A stretch of 42,128 nt of DNA from positions 1 to 42,128 of the forward strand of contig CAZKQB010000027.1 of NCBI GenBank assembly GCA_964554795.1. The letters run 5' to 3'. The notes beneath the pieces are model-generated. The model had not been told where the DNA came from. It saw only the letters and a list, made by a program, of their open reading frames with translations, and searched no databases. The position numbers were made by a program, and so were the translations under genes. This document shows, one piece after another, positions 8,224-14,993 of the stretch; the stretch's first letter is position 1, and every line of letters begins with the position of its first letter. This DNA is from SFHK01 sp964554795 (GTDB lineage Bacteria; Bacillota; Clostridia; Christensenellales; Aristaeellaceae).

Positions 8224-9486
8224 TTACTGCTGGCGGTTATAGATGGCGCTCACGTCCTTCTTTCCGCCGCCGATGAATACCACCGCCGCAATGGCCGTCA
8301 GCATCATGAACGCCGTCAGCACCGCCCGCACCGGCAGCAGCACCGTCAGCGCGCCGGCGGCCAGCTGGCCGGCCAGACTGCCCACGGTGCTCAGCATGTT
8401 GAACGCACCGTTGAAGCGGCCCTTCTTTTCATCCGGCACATAGCTCTGCGTGGCGGAGATGCGGATGGTATAGCTCGTCACGCTCAGCACACCGGAGCAG
8501 AGGTAGAGCCCGATCATCACCTGCACCGGCAGATAGAGATAGAAGCCCTCGATCATGGATATCGTGATGTACACCGTCAGTGCGATGGCATATTTCCAGC
8601 GTGTGGGCAGCTGTCTGCGATAGTGGAACGCGCCGCCGATGCCGCGGCCCACCACCGACATGCCCCACACCATAGTATAAATGTATTCGCCGTTGTCGAA
8701 GGCCCCCTTGAAGTAGGGCAGCGTGATGACGCTGGAGGCCCCCATGGAGATGGAGTTCACCGCGAAATAGCAGGCGATGGCCAGCAGACCCTTCTCGCTC
8801 CAGAGATAGAGGAAGCCCTCGCGGATATCCCGCAGCAGCTGCGCCGCCGAGTGCTTTCCCTCCGTCAGCGTTTTGCGCTGCTTTTCGATGTAATGCTCCT
8901 CCGCCCTGATCTGCGTCTCCGCCGTGGCGGCGACGAAAAAGCACAGGGCGTTGATGGCCAGCAGCGGCGCGATGCCCACGCTGTTATAGAGCCAGGTGGC
9001 CACCGGGATCATCACAGCTGCCAGCGTCTCCAGCACGCTGGCGATGGAATAGGCCTTGGAATAGTTGCCCTCGGAGATGAGCATGGGGTAGAAGCTCTCG
9101 TAGGCCACCATATAAATGCTGTTGATGGCGCCGATGATGAAGCACCACACCGCCAGCACGGGGAAGCTGAACCAGCCCCGGTGCAGCACGAAGGCCGCGC
9201 CCGCGTAAATGACGGCGGAGAGGAAGTCCAGCGTGTAGATGGTCTTTTTCCGCGAAAAGCGGTCCAGAATCGCGCCGGAAAGAATGGGCGCGATGATCTG
9301 GGGCGCCGTGAACATGGCGATATAGATGGCATACAGCAGCGAGGACTCCGTATAGTCCAGCACCAGCAGGCTCAGCGCAAAGCCGGACATGCTGTTGCCC
9401 GCCATGGACACCACGCTGCCAAGGGTGATGATGGTAAAGTCCCGCGTCCACAGCGGGGCCCTGCGAATGCTTTCCGTGTTCTGCAT
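8224..9486 (-). CDS. Major facilitator superfamily transporter
   Basis: A 420-residue, roughly twelve-helix membrane transporter. It begins with a cytoplasmic MQNTESIRRAPLWTRDF segment and a first helix (TIITLGSVVSMAGNSMSGFA). The loop after helix 2 reads GAILDRFSRKKTIYTLDF, the MFS motif between helices 2 and 3 (D-R-x-x-R-K). The N-terminal half resembles drug-efflux type MFS proteins (MFS_1/MFS_3), but the substrate cannot be told from sequence. It is first in an operon with the M3 peptidase and the small membrane protein and has a strong promoter. Confidence 0.88.
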   Translation of the reverse strand: MQNTESIRRAPLWTRDFTIITLGSVVSMAGNSMSGFALSLLVLDYTESSLLYAIYIAMFTAPQIIAPILSGAILDRFSRKKTIYTLDFLSAVIYAGAAFVLHRGWFSFPVLAVWCFIIGAINSIYMVAYESFYPMLISEGNYSKAYSIASVLETLAAVMIPVATWLYNSVGIAPLLAINALCFFVAATAETQIRAEEHYIEKQRKTLTEGKHSAAQLLRDIREGFLYLWSEKGLLAIACYFAVNSISMGASSVITLPYFKGAFDNGEYIYTMVWGMSVVGRGIGGAFHYRRQLPTRWKYAIALTVYITISMIEGFYLYLPVQVMIGLYLCSGVLSVTSYTIRISATQSYVPDEKKGRFNGAFNMLSTVGSLAGQLAAGALTVLLPVRAVLTAFMMLTAIAAVVFIGGGKKDVSAIYNRQQ

Positions 9487-9552
9487 CGGTCGATCCCTTC
9501 CGAACGCGCCCGCATCGGGCGTTCGCGCTCCTTTCCTGACAGTATCCTGAAT

Positions 9553-9581
9553 ATTATATCTTATATCCCGCCGCTTGGCAA
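9553..9581 (-). promoter_or_regulatory. Strong predicted promoter of the MFS operon
   Basis: Minus-strand -35 TTGCCA (9576-9581), 17-base spacer and -10 TATAAT (9553-9558), close to the sigma-A consensus. A GC-rich inverted repeat (9503-9525) sits in the leader just before the gene. The promoter is divergent from that of the M18 peptidase. Confidence 0.7.
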
Positions 9582-9611
9582 GGGCGATTTCCGCCGGCTC
9601 CGGCCCGCCGC

Positions 9612-9640
9612 TTGCAGGGCGGCATCCGCTGTGCTATACT
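9612..9640 (+). promoter_or_regulatory. Predicted promoter of the M18 aminopeptidase gene
   Basis: Plus-strand -35 TTGCAG (9612-9617), 17-base spacer and -10 TATACT (9635-9640), 44 bases upstream of the start codon at 9685; AAGGAGG precedes the start. Confidence 0.65.
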
Positions 9641-9684
9641 GAAAAAAACACGCCGCTTTCGCGGCTGAAGGAGGAACTCTTACA

Positions 9685-10956
9685 ATGGAAACGATCCAGA
9701 CGCAGCTGCTGGACTTCATCGCCGCCAGCCCCAGCTGCTACCATGTCATCGCCAACGCCGCCGCCCGCCTCACCGCCGCGGGCTATACGGAGCTTTCCGA
9801 GCAGGCGTGCTGGAGCCTTGTGCCCGGCGGGAAATATTTCGTCACCCGCAACAGCTCCAGCCTCATCGCCTTCCGCATCCCCCATGCCCTCACCGGCGGC
9901 TTCATGATGGCCGCCGCCCACAGCGACTCCCCCACCTTCAAGCTCAAGGAGCATGCCGAGCTGCGGGACAATGGCTATGTCCGCCTCAGCACGGAGAAAT
10001 ACGGTGGGATGCTCATGTCCACCTGGTTCGACCGGCCTCTCTCCGTGGCGGGCCGCCTGTTCGTGCGGGAAAATGGCCGGATCAGCGAAAAGCTGGTGAA
10101 CATCGACCGCGACCTGCTGGTGATCCCCAGCGTGGCCATCCACATGAACCGCAGCGCCAACGACGACATGAAATTCCTTGCCAATATCGACACCATCCCC
10201 CTCTTCAGCGGCGAGGATCCGGAGGCTGCCATCCTCTCCCTCGCGGCGGAGTCCGCCGGCGTGACGGCGGACGATGTTCTGGGTCAGGATCTCTTCCTTT
10301 ACTGCCGGGGCCGCGGCATGGCCGTGGGGGCCCACGGCCAGTTCCTGCTCTCGCCGAAGCTGGACGATCTGGCCTGCGCCTGGGGCTGCCTTCAGGGCTT
10401 CCTGACGGCGGAGGAGAGCGGCGCGCTCCCCGTCTGCTGCATCTTCGACAACGAGGAGGTGGGCTCTGCCACCCGGCAGGGCGCGGCCTCCACCCTGCTG
10501 CGCGACACCCTGCGCCGCATCACCCTCGCCCTCGGTCTGACGGAGGAGCAGCTCCAGACCATGCTGGCCCGCAGCTTCCTCGTCTCCGCCGACAATGCCC
10601 ATGCCATCCATCCCAACCATCCCGAATACGCCGACCGGGGCAACACGCCCCGCCTGAACGGCGGCATCGTCATCAAGTTCAACGCCAACCAGCGCTATGC
10701 GACGGATGGCCGCTCCGCCGCCATCTTCCGCAGCGTCTGCCAGGATGCGGGCGTGCCCACGCAGGTGGCCTCCAACCGCTCCGACCTGCCCGGCGGCTCC
10801 ACCCTCGGCAGCATCGCGGGCACGCTGGCCCCGGTGAGCACCGTGGACATCGGCCTCGCCCAGCTCGCCATGCACTCCGCGTGGGAGACCATGGGCGCGG
10901 AGGACTGCGCTTATCTGGTCGCCGCCCTCGCCCGCTGCTTCGGGACCGTGCTGTGA
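9685..10956 (+). CDS. M18-family aminopeptidase (aspartyl aminopeptidase type)
   Basis: Cytosolic dinuclear-zinc aminopeptidase that removes N-terminal residues from peptides. M18 signatures are visible in order: AAHSDSP (first metal His/Asp), KLDDLACAW (bridging Asp), FDNEEVGSATRQGA (catalytic Glu and metal Glu), DNAHAIHPNHPE and, near the C-terminus, the SDLPGGSTLGSI region. Length of 423 residues is normal for M18. It has its own promoter and is followed by a perfect terminator, so it is probably monocistronic. Confidence 0.95.
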   Translation: METIQTQLLDFIAASPSCYHVIANAAARLTAAGYTELSEQACWSLVPGGKYFVTRNSSSLIAFRIPHALTGGFMMAAAHSDSPTFKLKEHAELRDNGYVRLSTEKYGGMLMSTWFDRPLSVAGRLFVRENGRISEKLVNIDRDLLVIPSVAIHMNRSANDDMKFLANIDTIPLFSGEDPEAAILSLAAESAGVTADDVLGQDLFLYCRGRGMAVGAHGQFLLSPKLDDLACAWGCLQGFLTAEESGALPVCCIFDNEEVGSATRQGAASTLLRDTLRRITLALGLTEEQLQTMLARSFLVSADNAHAIHPNHPEYADRGNTPRLNGGIVIKFNANQRYATDGRSAAIFRSVCQDAGVPTQVASNRSDLPGGSTLGSIAGTLAPVSTVDIGLAQLAMHSAWETMGAEDCAYLVAALARCFGTVL

Positions 10957-10999
10957 GCGCCTCTCCGGCGCATTTTCTGCAAAAAGTCCATTTCGCGCG

Positions 11000-11027
11000 A
11001 AAAAGACACTCTTCAGAGTGTCTTTTT
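11000..11027 (+). terminator. Intrinsic terminator after the M18 gene
   Basis: AAAAAGACACTC (11000-11011) pairs with GAGTGTCTTTTT (11016-11027) around a four-base loop, ending in a T-run. The structure is symmetrical and could work in both directions. Confidence 0.85.
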
Positions 11028-11108
11028 CCCTGTTTTCGTCCCTTTTCCGCGCCTCTCCGAATGACTCCGTTTGGTAACATCACCCCCGGACTTCGGAAAA
11101 ACCTGTGC

Positions 11109-11147
11109 TATACTGTGCGCCCGACTTCTCCATCGGCGGAGTCGGGC
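11109..11147 (+). promoter_or_regulatory. -10 element and leader hairpin of the ADP-ribosylglycohydrolase gene
   Basis: TATACT at 11109-11114 is a plausible -10, though no good -35 is present. Just downstream GCCCGACT (11119-11126) can pair with AGTCGGGC (11140-11147) in the leader. Function unknown. Confidence 0.35.
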
Positions 11148-11182
11148 GTAAATTTGTCGTGTGAAATAAGGAGGAGCTGTTT

Positions 11183-11974
11183 ATGATCGGTGCAATCATC
11201 GGCGATGTGGTGGGTTCCCGCTTCGAGTGGCACAACATCAAGACCAAGGAGTTCGACTTCTTCCATCCCAAATGCTTTCCTACGGACGACAGCATTATGA
11301 CCCTCGCCATCGCCAAGGCCATCCATGCCTGCGGCGGGGATTACTCTCACCTGAGTGAGCAGGCCGTTCACTGCATGCAGGAGATCGGCAGACCCTACCC
11401 CCACTGCGGCTACGGCGGTCACTTCTTCCACTGGATCTATGCCGACGACCCGCAGCCCTACAACAGCTTCGGCAACGGCTCTGCCATGCGGGTGAGCCCC
11501 TGTGGTTTCGCCGCCAGGAGCCTCGATGAAGCCATCGCCCTGTCCGAAGCCGTGACTAAGGTCACCCATAATCATCCCGAGGGGATCAAGGGTGCGGAAG
11601 CCACGGCTGTCGCCATCTATCTCGCCCGGGACGGGGCCAGCATGGAGGACATCCGCCGCCACATCGACCGGCATTATTATCCCATGAACTTCACGCTGGA
11701 CAGCATCCGCGCGGACTATCGCTTTGACGTGACCTGTCAGGGCAGCGTCCCGCAGGCGATCATGGCCTTTCTGGAGGCCGAGAGCTTCGAGGATGCCATC
11801 CGCAACGCCATCTCCATCGGCGGCGACAGCGACACCATCGCGGCCATCACCGGTGGCATTGCGGAGGCGTACTTCGGTGTCCCCGACTATCTCGCAAGCC
11901 AGCTGCTGCTTTACCTTGACCGCAGGATGCTGAGCATTCTGCGCGAGGTGGGCTGCGAGCTGCCCCGCCCCTGA
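11183..11974 (+). CDS. ADP-ribosylglycohydrolase family protein
   Basis: Predicted ADP-ribosyl-acceptor hydrolase of the DraG/ARH superfamily, which removes ADP-ribose from proteins or small molecules using a di-magnesium centre. Typical signatures are present: an N-terminal MIGAIIGDVVGSRFEW, the metal-binding FPTDDSIMT, and near the C-terminus SIGGDSDTIAAITGGIAEA. At 263 residues it is close to the family size. The ATG at 11183 has an AAGGAGGAG ribosome site. The acceptor substrate is unknown. It is followed by a strong terminator and is the last chromosomal gene before the island. Confidence 0.92.
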   Translation: MIGAIIGDVVGSRFEWHNIKTKEFDFFHPKCFPTDDSIMTLAIAKAIHACGGDYSHLSEQAVHCMQEIGRPYPHCGYGGHFFHWIYADDPQPYNSFGNGSAMRVSPCGFAARSLDEAIALSEAVTKVTHNHPEGIKGAEATAVAIYLARDGASMEDIRRHIDRHYYPMNFTLDSIRADYRFDVTCQGSVPQAIMAFLEAESFEDAIRNAISIGGDSDTIAAITGGIAEAYFGVPDYLASQLLLYLDRRMLSILREVGCELPRP

Positions 11975-11980
11975 TACAGC

Positions 11981-12019
11981 AGCGCCCCGATATCCAAGCT
12001 GATATCGGGGCGCTTTTTT
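11981..12019 (+). terminator. Intrinsic terminator after the ADP-ribosylglycohydrolase gene
   Basis: AGCGCCCCGATATC (11981-11994) and GATATCGGGGCGCT (12001-12014) form a perfect 14-bp stem with a six-base loop, followed by a T6 run. Confidence 0.93.
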
Positions 12020-12085
12020 ATTTATCAGCTCGGGTGCTCCGCCGCATCGTCCACATACGCGGTAAATATACGGTCCTGTCCATAA

Positions 12086-12231
12086 GAGTGACTGGACTTG
12101 AACCAGCGGCCTGCCGACTTCGTCCGGCAGGCCGGCGGCAGATTTTAACGGCGCTTCGCGCCGCGAGGCCGCCGGTTCCCGCCCCTCTGCACAACAAAAA
12201 AATCGGAGCGCCCCGAAGGACACTCCGATGG
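12086..12231. repeat. Left 146-bp direct repeat (att-like), with tRNA 3'-end copy and terminator
   Basis: Identical to 41938-42083 except at 12093 (T here, C at 41945). It begins with the T-arm and half of the acceptor arm of the tRNA-Pro 3' end (12086-12113, minus-strand sense) and ends with a copy of the tRNA terminator hairpin (12202-12229). Here the outermost acceptor bases and CCA are missing (CATAA instead of the tRNA end), so this copy is the truncated one. Small open frames through it, translating to GLEPAACRLRPAGRR-type peptides, are by-products of the tRNA-like sequence and not genes. Confidence 0.92.
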
Positions 12232-12255
12232 CATAAACTACGCAACTTGATATAA

Positions 12256-12282
12256 TGCAACGCTGTCTTCGGTTGCGTTGCA
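12256..12282 (-). terminator. Weak hairpin after the leftmost island gene
   Basis: TGCAACGC (12256-12263) pairs with GCGTTGCA (12275-12282). On the minus strand it directly follows the gene ending at 12286, but only a short TTATAT follows, so termination would be weak. Confidence 0.35.
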
Positions 12283-12285
12283 CCA

Positions 12286-12678
12286 TCAATACGCAAGATA
12301 GCGGCCCCAGATCTCAGAATCTTCTTCGCCGAGGCTTTCGAACCCGCCAACGGCATTCATGCGGCAGACGATGCAGCGACTGTAGATTTCAAGATCCAGT
12401 TCGGGGATTGAAGCCAGAGGCTTGATAACATAGTTATCCTCCCGGAGTGCGCGTTCCTTGACCTTCAGCCGTTCCTCTTCCTGATGCTTGTTATATACAA
12501 GCACCAGGTTGTCGGAGCCTGGCAGATGGATGACCGTACGATCAATAGCCTCGGTCACGTCAAAATCATCGGTCTGATAGCCCAGAATAAAGCGATCAAT
12601 ATTCTCCCTGCGGATTTCAGTACCGGTACGGTTGCCATAGAAAGCCTGGGAAATGATGCAAATGAGTTCGTTTTTCAT
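12286..12678 (-). CDS. Hypothetical protein, 130 aa, leftmost island gene
   Basis: No family is recognised. The protein is soluble and acidic with two cysteines close together (SRCIVCRMN) and a tail ending in IWGRYLAY. The ATG at 12678 has AAGGAGATTACAG upstream and a TATAAT box (12713-12718), so it is probably transcribed from its own promoter as well as from read-through of the defence operon, whose last gene ends 81 bases upstream. Its place beside the DISARM-like operon makes it a candidate accessory defence or regulatory protein, but nothing in the sequence proves that. Confidence 0.7.
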   Translation of the reverse strand: MKNELICIISQAFYGNRTGTEIRRENIDRFILGYQTDDFDVTEAIDRTVIHLPGSDNLVLVYNKHQEEERLKVKERALREDNYVIKPLASIPELDLEIYSRCIVCRMNAVGGFESLGEEDSEIWGRYLAY

Positions 12679-12712
12679 ATCTGTAATCTCCTTAGTTGTT
12701 TTATCTGTCTGG

Positions 12713-12754
12713 ATTATACCGCAGAAACTACAGATGCTCCACTACTGACAGTAG
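12713..12754 (-). promoter_or_regulatory. Promoter -10 box and 13-bp palindrome upstream of the 130-aa gene
   Basis: TATAAT on the minus strand at 12713-12718, no convincing -35. A perfect palindrome CTACTGACAGTAG lies at 12742-12754, about where a regulator would block the polymerase. The XRE-like protein encoded immediately upstream is the natural candidate ligand; this is inference. Confidence 0.4.
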
Positions 12755-12759
12755 CAGTT

Positions 12760-13221
12760 TTATTCGTCCTCATACAAGGGTTCCAACCCACGCTTTTTTA
12801 TATTGGAATTGACCACGCTCAACTTCTCTTTCTTGGAGATACCATACCAAATAATGACATCGCGTTTATTCCGTACATACAGTGGGTTATATCCGGAATA
12901 TTTCAGAAGATAGTCCGTTTCTTCCACCGTTGCACCAATCACAATGGCTACCCTGATCAGCATATCCCTGGTTGCGTTTCTTTTTCCGTTAATGATAAGC
13001 CCCAAATAGCCTGTGGACATTTCGGCAGCTTCAGACGCAGCGGCTGTTTTCCAACCATACTTGTCCAGCAAACGCATAAGATAAATACTGGTTCTACAGT
13101 CACTGTTGAGCATATCATCAGAACACATTTCTTCGAATTGATCGAAGGATTCGCACTGCCGGAGCAGACCTTCCAGCATAATTGATGTTTTGTTGCTTTG
13201 GAAAAACACTTCATTCGACAT
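12760..13221 (-). CDS. XRE-like helix-turn-helix protein, last gene of the defence operon
   Basis: A 153-residue protein with a Cro/C1-type HTH in the middle: DKYGWKTAAASEAAEMSTGY followed by LGLIINGKRNATRDMLIRVA, the usual helix pattern of small XRE repressors. The C-terminal part (TVEETDYLLKYSGYNPLYVRNKRDVIIWY) is a segment seen after the HTH in many Firmicutes regulators. It probably binds DNA to regulate the operon or the adjacent 130-aa gene. The ATG at 13221 follows the vsr stop by 18 bases; its ribosome site is weak, suggesting translation depends on the upstream gene. Confidence 0.8.
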   Translation of the reverse strand: MSNEVFFQSNKTSIMLEGLLRQCESFDQFEEMCSDDMLNSDCRTSIYLMRLLDKYGWKTAAASEAAEMSTGYLGLIINGKRNATRDMLIRVAIVIGATVEETDYLLKYSGYNPLYVRNKRDVIIWYGISKKEKLSVVNSNIKKRGLEPLYEDE

Positions 13222-13239
13222 AGAGGCCGCCCCCCAGAA

Positions 13240-13659
13240 TCAAATATTACGAAGTTCCTGTACCAAATGGTCCAATGTTTCTTGTGCCGACTTCTTTTTC
13301 AGTTCACATTCCCAAACCCCAATTACCCGCCACCCTTGGCCAGAAAGAAGCTTACAGTTATGTTTGTCGCGCAGAATATTTCCTGAAATCTTTTCTTTCC
13401 AAAATTCGGCATTGTTCTTTGGCCACACGAAATATCGGCAACCTTCATGACCGTGCCAGAAACAGCCATTCACAAAGATGACTGTTTTATATTTCGGTAA
13501 CACAATGTCTGGTTTTCCCGGGAGTCTGCTGTCGTTTTTACGATACCGAAACCCCTGGGCGAAAAGATATTTTCTTACCAGTTCCTCGGGTTTTGTGTTT
13601 TTGCTACGAATCCGGGACATATTGTAGCTTCGCTGTTCCGGAGTATGTACATCGGCCAC
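13240..13659 (-). CDS. vsr: Very short patch repair endonuclease Vsr
   Basis: Sequence- and mismatch-specific nickase that starts repair of T:G mismatches arising when 5-methylcytosine deaminates. The family pattern is clear: an N-terminal RSYNMSRIRSKNTKPEELVRK, then LPGKPDIVLPKYKTVIFVNGCFWHGHEGC containing the catalytic Asp and the zinc-site Cys/His residues, and WRVIGVWECEL near the end. At 139 residues it is full length. The start is a GTG at 13659 with GGAGGGGG upstream. It follows the cytosine methyltransferase by 21 bases, as expected for a partner protecting methylated sites. Confidence 0.95.
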   Translation of the reverse strand: MADVHTPEQRSYNMSRIRSKNTKPEELVRKYLFAQGFRYRKNDSRLPGKPDIVLPKYKTVIFVNGCFWHGHEGCRYFVWPKNNAEFWKEKISGNILRDKHNCKLLSGQGWRVIGVWECELKKKSAQETLDHLVQELRNI

Positions 13660-13680
13660 AACAATCCCCCTCCGTAAAGA

Positions 13681-14946
13681 TTAATTATGTTCATCAAATC
13701 TGTCCAGCAGAGCTGTCGCAACATGGTATGCCAAGCACACCGGTACGGCGTTTCCAATTTGTTTGAATGCCAGTGTTCGTGAAGGCACACCTTTCTTGGA
13801 TTCAAAATAATAATTATCCGGGAACGTCTGTATTCTGGCAGCTTCACGGGGCGTTATCGAGCGGTTCTGCTCGATATCCGGATGGATAAAATAGTGGCCA
13901 TCCCGGGCGATATGGGCAACAATCGTTTGTGCATGTGACAGATTCCCAGCGACAACCTTAAACCGATCCAGGAAAGAGGCAGTGTTTTGATGCGTCCGGA
14001 GATTTGCCGGCAAATCTATATATGACACCCGGGTGCCGGTTCTGTTCCACGTATCCACAACAATCCGGTAAATCTCCAAGTCCTGGTCTATGTGCGGTCT
14101 TGCCTGGTGGAATGTTACTGGTTCAGTATCGTACTCCTTGATTCCGGAGTCATACAAATATTGACCGCCATAGTGCGCCGTAGGTACCGGCTCGGTCGTT
14201 CCGCCGCCAGCAGGTATGGCAGGCAAATCGCCAAATACCTCACTCACCAAATATTGATTTGGTATAGCCGGAAGGTCAGGATAAAAACCCTCATGATTTC
14301 CTCTGATGCCAATGAGAATGATCCTTTTCCGGTTCTGGAGAACTCCGTAATCTGATGCATTGAGAGGTCGGAATTCAGTGGAGTACCCACATTCGCGGAA
14401 CAGCGCCCTCATATTATCAAAGTGAAGCGTCTCGTCTTCGTCTTTGGCAGACAGCAGACCAAGAACATTTTCAAATACAAAATATGCAGGCTGATATCTT
14501 CTCAGAAATTCAGCATAGTGTCTGTATAGATAGTTGCGCTGATCGCCTACCATTCGTGTTTCAGATCGGGATCGACCTGCAAGGGAATAGGCCTGACACG
14601 GAGGTCCGCCAATAATCAAATCCAGCGGTTCTTCGCCAACCAATGCGTCAACTTCTTCGAAAATAGCCGGCAGCGTTTCCGTTGAAATTTCATAATTCAA
14701 TACCGAATCCAAAATCCCCTGCGGAATATGCTCATAAAACTGATTGCGGCTAATTTCCCGGTTGAGATATTGATTATATACATCCAACTGATCATGTTCT
14801 CGCAACCAATGGTATGCCATACGTGTTTTCAACGTATAACACGCAGCTTCATCCATTTCTACATGTCCTACAGCCTCATATCCTGCCCTCAGGAAGCCTT
14901 CTGATAAACCTCCAGCTCCTGCAAACAGGTCCAGAAATCTGGGCAT
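13681..14946 (-). CDS. C5-cytosine DNA methyltransferase (DrmMII-like)
   Basis: Transfers a methyl group from S-adenosylmethionine to carbon 5 of cytosine. Motif I is FLDLFAGAGGLSEGF (residues 4-18), motif IV is GGPPCQAYSLAGRS with the catalytic Cys of PPCQ near residue 117, motif VI is FENVLGL, motif VIII is QNRKRIILIGIRG, and motifs IX-X are REAARIQTFP and FKQIGNAVP. The target-recognition region lies between about 235 and 340. ATG 14946 (start MPRFLDLF) is preferred for spacing to GGGGTG; ATG 14952 is possible. In class 2 DISARM the methyltransferase is also C5-type, so in this operon it probably marks host DNA as self. Confidence 0.93.
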   Translation of the reverse strand: MPRFLDLFAGAGGLSEGFLRAGYEAVGHVEMDEAACYTLKTRMAYHWLREHDQLDVYNQYLNREISRNQFYEHIPQGILDSVLNYEISTETLPAIFEEVDALVGEEPLDLIIGGPPCQAYSLAGRSRSETRMVGDQRNYLYRHYAEFLRRYQPAYFVFENVLGLLSAKDEDETLHFDNMRALFRECGYSTEFRPLNASDYGVLQNRKRIILIGIRGNHEGFYPDLPAIPNQYLVSEVFGDLPAIPAGGGTTEPVPTAHYGGQYLYDSGIKEYDTEPVTFHQARPHIDQDLEIYRIVVDTWNRTGTRVSYIDLPANLRTHQNTASFLDRFKVVAGNLSHAQTIVAHIARDGHYFIHPDIEQNRSITPREAARIQTFPDNYYFESKKGVPSRTLAFKQIGNAVPVCLAYHVATALLDRFDEHN

Positions 14947-14993
14947 ATACATCACCCCGTCCTAACTTACAATTGTTTTGATGCCTGACCACT

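Noticed and set aside
9634..10875. Minus-strand open frame opposite the M18 peptidase
   Set aside because: Antisense to a well-conserved enzyme; low-complexity composition.
12034..12255. Small open frames through the 146-bp repeat (also at 41742-42092)
   Set aside because: Their peptides (GLEPAACRLRPAGRR type) arise from tRNA-end and hairpin sequence and occur wherever that sequence does; no ribosome site.
12240..12285. Strong terminator at the left end of the island
   Set aside because: The hairpin at 12256-12282 lacks a T-run, so it is listed only with low confidence.
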